A stretch of DNA of 12,677 bases, taken from the NCBI GenBank assembly GCA_013330055.1, contig DUJB01000029.1:1-12677 (forward strand), read 5' to 3'. Shown piece by piece: positions 5,857 through 12,310 of the stretch. This stretch comes from Nitrosopumilaceae archaeon. Its GTDB lineage: Archaea > Thermoproteota > Nitrososphaeria > Nitrososphaerales > Nitrosopumilaceae. The notes under the pieces were generated by a model. That model ran no database searches, was not told where the DNA came from, and saw only the letters and a list, made by a program, of their open reading frames with translations. A program made the translations under genes and the position numbers. The first letter of the stretch is position 1, and the number at the start of each line of letters is the position of its first letter.

Positions 5857-7637
5857 TTTCTATAGTAAAAATGCCCTGACTGTTTTTGTCCTCGATCAAG
5901 TCTGCTGTCAGTTTTATTTACTCTAGGTCTCATGCTTGTCTCATCACGTCTGTATGTGATGTCAAGTGATCTTAAGAAACGATTCATTCCTTCCGCTTTT
6001 GACATGGGCGATGAACCATGACCTTCCTTTCCTGGAACCCCTTCAAAAATTACTAATGAATCTGAGATCAAATCCATGAGTTGAATATCATGATCTATTA
6101 TGATTGCGGATTTACCATATGAACGGACAAATCTCTGGATAAGCTTGGCAATTGTAATTCTGTCTTCAACATCTAAAAATGCCGATGGTTCATCAAGTGC
6201 GTACAAGTCCACTTTTTGTAAAAGACATGCAACAATTGCCACTTTTTGTAATTCACCACCTGACAAATTCTTGACAGATTTGTTGTAAAGTTTTTTTATC
6301 TTCAATGGATCAACTACTTGCTCTTCTTCAGTAGTTCCTTCCAATCCTCCCTCATTTGCATTTTCTAAAAGTGATATCACCTCAACATCATAATCATTTG
6401 TCAAGTATTGTGGCTTGTAAGCTAACTTGATTTTAGTTTCAAGTACACCAGAATCTGGGTTTTCAACACCTGCAATCATTTTCATCAATGTTGTTTTTCC
6501 TAGAGCATTTGCACCTACGATTCCAAGAACTTCATTTTTTCGTACTTTTCCAGCTTCAATAGAAACTGAAAATTTGGTATACGTCTTTTGCAAATCTGGA
6601 TAAGTGACTACATTTTCTGTCATCACAAACTCATCTGATGAAGTAGATGCATCAAATCTAAATGCAGTGTCTCTAAACCTCACATTCTCATTTGGTAGAT
6701 AGCCATCCAAAAAGACGTTAATTCCAACTTTAGCAGATAATAAATCTGCAACGACACCGTAGGCAGCAGGTTCACCATAAAGGACATCAATAAAGTCGCT
6801 AAGATAATCGAGTACTGTCAGATCATGTTCCACTACCATGACACTTTTGTCTAACTTGGCAAGGCCTTGGATCACCCTTGCTACTCCTATTCTTTGAAAT
6901 ACATCATTATAAGAGGAAGGCTCATCAAAAAAATACAAATCGGAATCCTTTGAGGCTGTGACTGCAATTGCAAGCCTTTGTAATTCTCCTCCACTAAGTT
7001 CACTAATCTTGTTTTCCATTGAGTTCTGTAAACCTAATTCCCTTACAAGATCTGGTATGACGTTACGCTCATCATATTTCTCCAAAAGTTCTTTTGTAGT
7101 TCCATTGAAGACTTTAGCTAAATTATAAACTTGTTGAGGTTTTATTGATGCCCTGATTTGACCATTTGCAATTTTTTCAAAATGTGATTTTAATTCGGTT
7201 CCGTGAAAATTCTTTAAAATATCATCCCACTCTGGGGGTGTTGCATAATTTCCTAAGTTTGGTTTTAAGTTGCCTGAAAGAATGTTGACGATGGTACTTT
7301 TTCCCATTCCATTTCTACCAAGAAGTCCTATTACCTGACCTTTCTTTGGTGTGGGGACTCTGTATAATCTAAAAGAGTTTATTCCATATTGATGAATTTT
7401 TTCTGATTTTAGTTCTTGTGCTAAATTTACAATTGTGATAGCCTCAAAGGGACATACTTTTACACAAATTCCACACCCGTTGCAAATGTTTTCATCAATC
7501 TGAGCTTTTCCAATCTCTTCATTTAGTACAATACAATCAGCCCCTGACTTGTTTACTGGACAGTATTTGATACACTCAAGACCACATTTTTTTGGCTGAC
7601 ATAACTCCCTATCCAGAACAGCAACTCGATGAGTCAT
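5853..7637 (-). CDS. abce1: ABCE1/RLI ribosome recycling ATPase
   Basis: This soluble twin-ATPase splits ribosomes after termination together with aRF1/Pelota. All domains are present in 594 residues. The N-terminal iron-sulphur domain has cysteines at 13, 18, 22, 26 and 52, 55, 58, 62 for two 4Fe-4S clusters. NBD1 shows Walker A GRNGMGKS (107-114), signature LSGGE (214-218) and Walker B FFDEP (236-240). NBD2 shows Walker A GANALGKT (375-382), signature LSGGE (458-462) and ALDEP (480-484), followed by AFLDVEDR. The C-terminal hinge segment, VPGKEGHGSSPMSKAEGM (534-551), is typical. In NBD1 the segment after Walker B reads SSYNDVFQR rather than the usual SYLDVxQR. The ATG start lies 26 bases after a TATA box. 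A Trm5-like gene is coupled downstream by a four-base overlap. Confidence 0.97.
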   Translation of the reverse strand: MTHRVAVLDRELCQPKKCGLECIKYCPVNKSGADCIVLNEEIGKAQIDENICNGCGICVKVCPFEAITIVNLAQELKSEKIHQYGINSFRLYRVPTPKKGQVIGLLGRNGMGKSTIVNILSGNLKPNLGNYATPPEWDDILKNFHGTELKSHFEKIANGQIRASIKPQQVYNLAKVFNGTTKELLEKYDERNVIPDLVRELGLQNSMENKISELSGGELQRLAIAVTASKDSDLYFFDEPSSYNDVFQRIGVARVIQGLAKLDKSVMVVEHDLTVLDYLSDFIDVLYGEPAAYGVVADLLSAKVGINVFLDGYLPNENVRFRDTAFRFDASTSSDEFVMTENVVTYPDLQKTYTKFSVSIEAGKVRKNEVLGIVGANALGKTTLMKMIAGVENPDSGVLETKIKLAYKPQYLTNDYDVEVISLLENANEGGLEGTTEEEQVVDPLKIKKLYNKSVKNLSGGELQKVAIVACLLQKVDLYALDEPSAFLDVEDRITIAKLIQRFVRSYGKSAIIIDHDIQLMDLISDSLVIFEGVPGKEGHGSSPMSKAEGMNRFLRSLDITYRRDETSMRPRVNKTDSRLDRGQKQSGHFYYRN

Positions 7638-7657
7638 AAACTACCAAACGCTTTCGT

Positions 7658-7667
7658 TAATTTATAC
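7658..7667 (-). promoter_or_regulatory. TATA box of abce1
   Basis: On the minus strand this reads GGTATAAATT, centred about 26 bases upstream of the abce1 ATG. It is a good match to the archaeal TATA consensus and implies a leaderless transcript for the abce1-trm5-like operon. Confidence 0.6.
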
Positions 7668-7682
7668 CTCTTATTCAAGTAA

Positions 7683-7690
7683 GATTAATA
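7683..7690 (+). promoter_or_regulatory. TATA-like element of the 5S rRNA gene
   Basis: GATTAATA is centred about 29 bases upstream of the predicted 5' end of the 5S rRNA. It is the only AT element at a suitable distance, so the 5S gene appears to be transcribed independently of other rRNA genes. Confidence 0.4.
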
Positions 7691-7715
7691 CAGAAGATTA
7701 TTGATACAGTATTCT

Positions 7716-7831
7716 AGCCGGCCATAGTGTTGGGGTCCGACCCGGTCCCATTCCGAACCCGGAAGTCAAACCCAATGTCGCTGCTGTGTTACTAAGGTGC
7801 GAGAGCCCTTGGGAAGCAGTAGTGCTGGCAC
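7716..7831 (+). rRNA. rrf: 5S ribosomal RNA
   Basis: The region has the conserved 5S core, including CCATTCCGAACCCGGAAGT around 7748-7766 and the GGTCCGACCCGG segment before it. The ends form the helix I pairing: GCCGGC at 7717-7722 with GCTGGC at 7824-7829. The length is about 116 bases. It has its own upstream AT element and a T-run (7832-7836) directly after. No tRNA, 16S or 23S gene is adjacent; separate 5S genes are usual in thaumarchaea. The exact ends are uncertain by one to three bases. Confidence 0.93.
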
Positions 7832-7836
7832 TTTTT
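7832..7836 (+). terminator. T-run terminator of 5S rRNA
   Basis: Five T residues immediately follow the closing helix of the 5S rRNA. The stop codon of the convergent HicB-like gene (7835-7837) lies within this run. Confidence 0.55.
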
Positions 7837-8092
7837 ACTCTAATGCAATACTGTTTGGTGTAGCTTTCCAAATTGCCTCTTTTGGCAGTGTTAAATCTAC
7901 ACCACGTCTTATTGCATCATCTGGAAAATATTCAATATATTCTCCAATGAGTCTGTTTATCTGATCGTCTATTTCCTCCACCTTTGGTGCATCAATGAAA
8001 AGATATGGAATTTCATTGCATGCAATAAGATATCCATGCTCATTTGGTGTGATTGAAAATGAAAGTTTAGGAAGGCGTGTACTTTTCTGCAT
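7835..8092 (-). CDS. HicB-like small protein, function unknown
   Basis: I chose the ATG at 8092, giving 85 residues, over a TTG at 8152 that would add 20. The ATG is 27 bases after the TATA-like element at 8115-8123, whereas the longer form would overlap that element and the divergent zinc-finger gene. The sequence GYLIACNEIPYLFI followed by a helical stretch (DDQINRLIGEYIEYF) resembles the small HicB/UPF0150 beta-alpha fold, in which a strand reading as Y-x-A-x-C-x-E-x-P is followed by a helix. HicB proteins are often antitoxins, but no HicA-like toxin is next to it; the adjacent small gene is a zinc finger. The similarity is loose, so I call the fold only tentatively. The stop codon sits in the 5S T-run. 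Confidence 0.6.
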   Translation of the reverse strand: MQKSTRLPKLSFSITPNEHGYLIACNEIPYLFIDAPKVEEIDDQINRLIGEYIEYFPDDAIRRGVDLTLPKEAIWKATPNSIALE

Positions 8093-8114
8093 AGCTGTCT
8101 GTATACAATGAAAA

Positions 8115-8123
8115 CCTAAAAAG
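8115..8123. promoter_or_regulatory. Central AT element between the HicB-like and zinc-finger genes
   Basis: The element reads CCTAAAAAG on the plus strand and CTTTTTAGG on the minus strand. Its centre (8119) lies exactly 27 bases from the ATG at 8092 on one side and 27 bases from the GTG at 8146 on the other, placing both genes at the leaderless distance from a single element. Confidence 0.45.
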
Positions 8124-8145
8124 ATGGCGGTGTCGGATAAATACT

Positions 8146-8274
8146 GTGACAAGTTGTGCAGTTTGCGGTGAAAAATTTACTGACGATATAAGATTCTTAA
8201 ATCATATGATGGAAAAACATGGATTTCGAAATCCAAACAGCGCATTACCTGATAGAAACAGCAGAGGATACTAA
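8146..8274 (+). CDS. C2H2 zinc-finger miniprotein (42 residues)
   Basis: A short ORF starting at GTG encodes a near-complete single classical zinc finger: C4, C7, H20 and H25 in the spacing C-x2-C-x12-H-x4-H, with phenylalanine at position 11 and leucine at position 18 in the usual hydrophobic-core region. A polar tail rich in N, R and S follows and ends in GY, then TAA at 8272-8274. Single-finger small proteins of this kind are common in archaea and are usually thought to bind nucleic acid or protein, but the target here is unknown. The GTG start is 27 bases after the AT element at 8115-8123, and no ATG precedes the finger in this frame. It diverges from the HicB-like gene. It is easily missed because of its length. 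Confidence 0.75.
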   Translation: MTSCAVCGEKFTDDIRFLNHMMEKHGFRNPNSALPDRNSRGY

Positions 8275-8278
8275 TCTT

Positions 8279-8299
8279 AAACCGGAATCTTCTCGGTTT
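8279..8299 (+). terminator. Stem-loop after the zinc-finger gene
   Basis: AAACCG and CGGTTT are perfectly complementary with a nine-base loop, starting five bases after the stop codon. No T-run follows directly; the nearest T-rich stretch is at about 8310. It may stabilise the 3' end rather than terminate. Confidence 0.3.
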
Positions 8300-8448
8300 G
8301 TAAAGAATCTTTTAAGATCTTAGAAAGACTGTGAATCTCTACCAATTGTGATATGGACAGTATTTATCTTTATTAATCATATCTGAAATCGGTCTTATAG
8401 TTCCCTATCTGTTTAAAGTTCTGTTAAATTAAAAATTTCTGAAATAAC

Positions 8449-8456
8449 TTTTTATT
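8449..8456 (+). promoter_or_regulatory. TATA-like element of the pentose phosphate operon
   Basis: TTTTTATT is centred about 26 bases upstream of the ATG at 8479, the start of the leader ORF, and 79 bases upstream of the transketolase ATG. No comparable element lies at the leaderless distance from the transketolase start, so the first ORF of the transcript is probably the leader ORF. Confidence 0.45.
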
Positions 8457-8478
8457 TGCTCCAAATGCGCTAAAAATC

Positions 8479-8541
8479 ATGAATGTTGATTCATTTTTAG
8501 ATGTTCTAGGTTTTCAGAATTTGGATAAGGCATGGGACTGA
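8479..8541 (+). CDS. 20-codon leader ORF overlapping the transketolase start
   Basis: ATG at 8479 opens a 20-residue ORF (MNVDSFLDVLGFQNLDKAWD) ending with TGA at 8539-8541. The stop lies ten bases inside the following gene, whose ATG is at 8532 in another frame. Because the operon's TATA-like element sits 26 bases upstream of this ATG, the transcript should begin at it, and ribosomes reaching the stop would be well placed to reinitiate at the transketolase ATG. The peptide is acidic to neutral with leucine and phenylalanine spaced as in an amphipathic helix and has no family I recognise. It could be a regulatory leader peptide, a real microprotein, or chance. Confidence 0.45.
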   Translation: MNVDSFLDVLGFQNLDKAWD

Positions 8542-10199
8542 ATTACTATCACATCATAAAACAAGTTCGCGAGACTCGCAAACTGGTCATAAAAGGGACC
8601 TCAACTGCAGGATCTGGCCATCCAGGTGGTTCCTTTTCCATGGCAGAGATTATGGGATGTATCTTTTTCAAGTTCCTACGATACGATCCAAAGAATCCTC
8701 TATGGGAGGATCGAGACAGATTTGTATTGTCAAAAGGACATGCATCGCCCGGATTATTTTCAAACCTTGCAGTAGCTGGATATTTTGATAAATCAGAAAT
8801 GGAAACTCTAAGAAAATTTGAAAGTCGATTACAGGGACACCCTGATTTTAAATGTCCAGGTGTTGAGTTTTGCGGAGGTTCTCTTGGAATAGGACTTTCC
8901 TTTTCAATAGGAATGGCCCTAGCTGCAAGAATTGATGGAAAACCACACAGGATCTATACCATAATAGGAGATGGTGAGTCAGATGAGGGACAAGTCTGGG
9001 AAGCATCTATGACTGCCTCAAAATACAAACTCGATAATCTCACAGTATTTCTTGACAGGAACTTCATTCAACAAGATGATTATACGGAAAAAGTTATGCC
9101 ACTTGACGAAGAGCTTGTAAGTGATGACATTTCAGAAATGTGGAAAGATGCGGCAAGATGGAAAATAGGAGACAAGTGGAGATCCTTTGGTTGGAATGTT
9201 TTAGAAATTGATGGCCACAGAGTTGAACAAATAATAAAAGCTATACAATCTGCTCAGCAGACAAAGGGGACTCCAACAATTATTGTCTCACGAACAATAA
9301 AAGGAAAAAGCGTAGAACACATGGAAGACAATCCCAAGTGGCACGGAGTTGCACCAGATCCAAAAATTGCACCGATAATTGATCTTGAGCTTGACTGCCA
9401 ATTTCTAATATCGCCATCAATAATTGCAGGGGACATGACTAATCTAGAAAATGAAGTTAAACGCGCTGCACATGGACGTGCTGATTTCATTCATCTTGAT
9501 GTAATGGATGGACAATTTGTTCCAAACACAACTTTTGACCACACAAAAATTAAGGAACTAAGACCAATAACACAAATTCCATTCGATGCACATCTTATGA
9601 TAAACGAACCTGTTAAACATGTTAGAAATTATGTTGATGCTGGAAGTGATATCATTACTGTACATGCAGAAGTTTGTGACGAGTCAAGCTTTGGGGAAAT
9701 TCATGACATTTTACGTGGAAATGAAGTCAGTGTGGGGCTTGCCATGAATCCTGAAACTGAACTTCCAAGTTGGGCTGAGAAATTTATACCTGATCTAGAC
9801 CAGATTATTGTAATGTCAGTAGTACCTGGCAAATCAGGTCAAAAATACATTGAATCCACACATGGGAAGGTTCAAAGAATCTCCAAAATCCTTTCAGATA
9901 AGAAATTTACTGGCTTTATTGAAGCCGATGGAGGAATAGATCTTTCAAACATCGGTTCTTGTTTTTTAGATGGAGCTAGAGTCTTTGTTGGAGGAAGTGC
10001 AATCATAGGCCAAAAAGATGTACGGGCAACAATGTCTGAATTTAGAAAGAGAGTTCTATCTGCGCGAAGAAAACTCCTGATACAAAAAGCATACGAGCTC
10101 GGCGGTATAGATCTTGTCAATAAGTGGATAGACTTGCATGAGGTTGGAAAGAAAAAGACAGATCTAATACAAATCGCAAAGGAGGCGGGTCTTGAATGA
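8532..10199 (+). CDS. Transketolase N-terminal half fused to ribulose-5-phosphate 3-epimerase
   Basis: The 555-residue product joins two enzymes. Residues 1 to about 285 are the thiamine-diphosphate-binding half of a split transketolase: H30 in GSGHPGG, SKGHASPG (67-74), GDGESDEG (146-153) and N177. Residues about 291-510 are a TIM-barrel ribulose-phosphate 3-epimerase: SPSIIAGD (294-301), HLDVMDGQFVPN (321-332), H354 in DAHLMI and EADGG (464-468), which together supply the metal ligands H321, D323, H354 and D466. The phosphate loop, usually MSVNPGFGGQ, reads MSVVPGKSGQ. A helical, lysine-rich tail of about 45 residues (511-555) has no clear match. The epimerase makes xylulose 5-phosphate, the donor used by transketolase, so the fusion is metabolically sensible. 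The downstream gene overlaps by four bases and supplies the other transketolase half. Confidence 0.93.
   Translation: MGLNYYHIIKQVRETRKLVIKGTSTAGSGHPGGSFSMAEIMGCIFFKFLRYDPKNPLWEDRDRFVLSKGHASPGLFSNLAVAGYFDKSEMETLRKFESRLQGHPDFKCPGVEFCGGSLGIGLSFSIGMALAARIDGKPHRIYTIIGDGESDEGQVWEASMTASKYKLDNLTVFLDRNFIQQDDYTEKVMPLDEELVSDDISEMWKDAARWKIGDKWRSFGWNVLEIDGHRVEQIIKAIQSAQQTKGTPTIIVSRTIKGKSVEHMEDNPKWHGVAPDPKIAPIIDLELDCQFLISPSIIAGDMTNLENEVKRAAHGRADFIHLDVMDGQFVPNTTFDHTKIKELRPITQIPFDAHLMINEPVKHVRNYVDAGSDIITVHAEVCDESSFGEIHDILRGNEVSVGLAMNPETELPSWAEKFIPDLDQIIVMSVVPGKSGQKYIESTHGKVQRISKILSDKKFTGFIEADGGIDLSNIGSCFLDGARVFVGGSAIIGQKDVRATMSEFRKRVLSARRKLLIQKAYELGGIDLVNKWIDLHEVGKKKTDLIQIAKEAGLE
10181..10185 (+). promoter_or_regulatory. 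Shine-Dalgarno site of the transketolase C-terminal gene
   Basis: GGAGG ends ten bases before the ATG at 10196, inside the 3' end of the preceding gene. It contrasts with the leaderless starts of first genes in this window. Confidence 0.6.
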
Positions 10200-11164
10200 C
10201 TGAAATGACAGACATGCGTACAATGTATGGGGAAACTCTGATCAAAATAGGCGAAGAAAACCCAAACATCGTAGTAGTTGGTGCCGACACTACAGATTCA
10301 TTAAAAACAAAACCTTTTGGCAAAAAATTTCCAAATCGATTTTTTAATGTTGGAATCGCAGAAGCAAACTTGGTTTCTGTTGCTGCAGGTCTTGCAATAG
10401 AAGGAAAAATTCCATTTGCAAGTACATATGCAATTTTTCTACCTGGAAGATGTGTTGATCAAATTAGAAATGCAATAGCATATCCATCACGTGATGATAA
10501 AAAGGGGCTAAATGTAAAGATGGTAGTTTCACATGGCGGATTAAGTGTAGGGGCAGATGGCGGTTCACATCAACAAATAGAAGACATTGCTATTATGCGA
10601 GTAATTCCAAATATTAGGGTCATGATCCCGTCTGATACTGTTACAGTTTCAAAACTTGTTTGGATAATGTCACAAACATATGGCCCATTTTACATGCGAA
10701 TGGCAAGATCAAAAACCCCGGTAATACATTCTGAAGCTCAAGATTTTGAGATTGGAAAAGGAATTGTTTTGCGTGATGGTTCTGACTGTACAATTGCGGC
10801 ATGTGGAATTACTGTACATATGGCTCTAGAAGCAGCAGATGCTCTCAAGCAAGAAGGAACATCGTGCCGCGTTTTAGACTTGTTCTCAATCAAACCGATT
10901 GACTCTGCCCTCATTGAAAAAGCAGCACGTGAGACAGGAGGTATTGTAACATGCGAAGAACACAACATCATGGCAGGTTTTGGTTCTGCAGTAGCGGAGG
11001 TAGTGACTGAGACATATCCTGTACCAATGAGACGAATTGGAGTTCAGGATAAATTTGGTGAGTCTGCACGAGACAACGAAATTCCACTATTATTTGCAAA
11101 ACATGGCATAACATCAATTAATATAGCTAAATCTGTAAAAGACATTAGGAGTAAATCCAGATGA
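10196..11164 (+). CDS. Transketolase, C-terminal subunit
   Basis: The 322-residue protein holds the pyrimidine-binding and C-terminal domains of transketolase; with the N-terminal half it would transfer two-carbon units from xylulose 5-phosphate to aldose phosphates. Landmarks are FFNVGIAEANLVSVAAGLA (residues about 49-67) with the glutamate that activates thiamine diphosphate, SHGGLSVGADGGSHQQIEDI (112-131), the MIPSD segment after it, and the C-terminal domain starting with a GSDCTIAACG stretch. Split transketolases like this are usual in archaea. The start codon overlaps the previous stop as ATGA, and GGAGG lies ten bases upstream. Its own stop overlaps the transaldolase ATG by four bases. 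Confidence 0.95.
   Translation: MTEMTDMRTMYGETLIKIGEENPNIVVVGADTTDSLKTKPFGKKFPNRFFNVGIAEANLVSVAAGLAIEGKIPFASTYAIFLPGRCVDQIRNAIAYPSRDDKKGLNVKMVVSHGGLSVGADGGSHQQIEDIAIMRVIPNIRVMIPSDTVTVSKLVWIMSQTYGPFYMRMARSKTPVIHSEAQDFEIGKGIVLRDGSDCTIAACGITVHMALEAADALKQEGTSCRVLDLFSIKPIDSALIEKAARETGGIVTCEEHNIMAGFGSAVAEVVTETYPVPMRRIGVQDKFGESARDNEIPLLFAKHGITSINIAKSVKDIRSKSR
11147..11151 (+). promoter_or_regulatory. Shine-Dalgarno site of the transaldolase gene
   Basis: AGGAG (within TTAGGAGT) ends nine bases before the ATG at 11161, inside the preceding coding sequence. Confidence 0.55.
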
Positions 11165-11826
11165 AAATATTCCTTGATACTGCAAATATTACGTCAATTA
11201 AGCTATACAATGACATGGGTCTAGTTGACGGTATAACCACAAACCCATCCCTTTTAGCAAAAGAAGGCGGTGATCCACAAAAAACAATGGAAGAAATTGT
11301 TAGAATAGTAAAAGGTGATGTCAGCCTAGAAGTTGTTGCAACAGATACTTCTGGAATGGTTGAAGAAGGAAGACGACTGCGAAAATATGGAAAAAACGTA
11401 GTTGTAAAATGTCCACTGACTCCAGATGGTTTGAAAGCTTGTAGAATTTTAACAGATGAAGGAATACCAGTAAATGTTACTCTGTGTTTTTCTTCAAACC
11501 AAGCAATCTTGGCTGCAAAATCTGGAGCAAAATACGTCAGTCCCTTTATTGGAAGACTAGATGATGTAGGTCAAGACGGAATGAGTTTAATAAAAGAAAT
11601 TCGTGAAATTTTTAAGAACTATCAATATGGTACTCAGATTTTAGTTGCAAGTATAAGACACACAATGCATGTTGTTGAAGCTGGAAAGATTGGTGCAGAC
11701 GTAGTAACAATTCCTCCAGACATTTTAGGAAAGATGCTAAAGCATCCGCTCACCGATATTGGTATTAAAAACTTTTTAGCCGACTGGGAAAAACTAAAGA
11801 AAGAAAACCCAAGTATCAGGATTTAA
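11161..11826 (+). CDS. Transaldolase of the TalC/FSA (MipB) type
   Basis: The 221-residue protein belongs to the short transaldolase/fructose-6-phosphate aldolase group of TIM barrels. It begins with MKIFLDTAN, has DGITTNPSLLAKEG (residues 23-36) and the Schiff-base lysine K83 in VVKCPLTPDGL. Later come NVTLCFSSNQA (about 104-114), KYVSPFIGRLDD (about 124-135) and the ILVASIRH segment. The length fits this short class rather than the 300-residue classical transaldolase. Sequence alone does not separate transaldolase from fructose-6-phosphate aldolase, but being last in an operon with transketolase and the epimerase favours transaldolase in the non-oxidative pentose phosphate pathway. Translation probably uses AGGAG nine bases upstream plus coupling through the ATGA overlap. 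Confidence 0.93.
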   Translation: MKIFLDTANITSIKLYNDMGLVDGITTNPSLLAKEGGDPQKTMEEIVRIVKGDVSLEVVATDTSGMVEEGRRLRKYGKNVVVKCPLTPDGLKACRILTDEGIPVNVTLCFSSNQAILAAKSGAKYVSPFIGRLDDVGQDGMSLIKEIREIFKNYQYGTQILVASIRHTMHVVEAGKIGADVVTIPPDILGKMLKHPLTDIGIKNFLADWEKLKKENPSIRI

Positions 11827-11840
11827 CATACAAAACACCT

Positions 11841-11850
11841 CATTTTTGGT
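11841..11850 (+). terminator. T-run terminator of the pentose phosphate operon
   Basis: Five T residues at 11843-11847 lie about 17 bases after the transaldolase stop codon and just before the convergent ASCH gene ends. Confidence 0.4.
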
Positions 11851-11854
11851 ATCC

Positions 11855-12310
11855 TTAATGTTTGCTTATCCATTGATAGCGATGTTCTTCATCAAACAAT
11901 TCTGATTTGATATCATTTTCCTTAACTTTTGTACCTAAACTCACATCAAAAAACCCCAGACTGCCTTTGTATGGAATTGGAATTCTTAATTTGCCTGGTT
12001 TTCTAAGTAAAAATCCATATCTATGTCGTAAAAACTCCTCTGTGGCCAAATGCTTCTTGGAATCTGATTTTAATTCAGAAACTGAATTGTATATTTTTAC
12101 ATCATAAATCTCAACTCTACCTATAATAACTCCAGTCAGTATCTTTGTTTCATCAATTCCTAGTTTTTTACATGCATCTTTTTTAATCTTAAATGGTGCA
12201 TGGACTAGAAATTCTCCACGATATTTTGGATTCCATGTTCTAAGTTCAATTGTTTTTTTACCTTGAATTATAAGATCAGCATAGGGCTGTGATACTGACA
12301 AACACTTCAT
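11855..12310 (-). CDS. ASCH-domain protein
   Basis: The 151-residue protein opens with MKCLSVSQPYADLIIQGKKTIELRTW, the hallmark of ASCH domains, which have a PUA-like fold and are expected to bind RNA or nucleotides. The conserved GKKTIELR motif is at residues 17-24. HAPFK (38-42) and the IIGRVEI strand (62-68) also fit; the C-terminal part after about residue 125 is charged and unassigned. Some ASCH proteins are ribonucleases or amidohydrolases acting on modified nucleosides, others may act in translation; nothing here decides between these. The ATG follows the upstream vWA stop directly (TGAATG), with a weak GGAAG about nine bases upstream, so the two genes are probably co-translated. It converges with the transaldolase gene, leaving 28 bases. 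Confidence 0.85.
   Translation of the reverse strand: MKCLSVSQPYADLIIQGKKTIELRTWNPKYRGEFLVHAPFKIKKDACKKLGIDETKILTGVIIGRVEIYDVKIYNSVSELKSDSKKHLATEEFLRHRYGFLLRKPGKLRIPIPYKGSLGFFDVSLGTKVKENDIKSELFDEEHRYQWISKH

Larger units (their letters stand above)
8275..8478 (+). other. Intergenic region upstream of the pentose phosphate operon
   Basis: Just over 200 bases with no gene I can support on either strand. Close to the zinc-finger stop codon there is an inverted repeat, AAACCG (8279-8284) and CGGTTT (8294-8299), with a nine-base loop, then a second imperfect one (AGAATCT and AGATCTT around 8304-8320) containing TTTT. These could form the 3' end of the zinc-finger mRNA. The right part is AT-rich and ends with the promoter of the next operon. 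Confidence 0.4.

Noticed and set aside
8093..8152. A 20-residue N-terminal extension of the HicB-like protein from TTG at 8152
   Set aside because: It would overlap the zinc-finger start and the central AT element, lacks a TATA at the proper distance, and is not needed for the fold.
7835..8274. HicB-like and zinc-finger genes as a toxin-antitoxin pair
   Set aside because: The genes are divergent rather than co-transcribed, no HicA-like protein is present, and the zinc finger does not resemble a known toxin.
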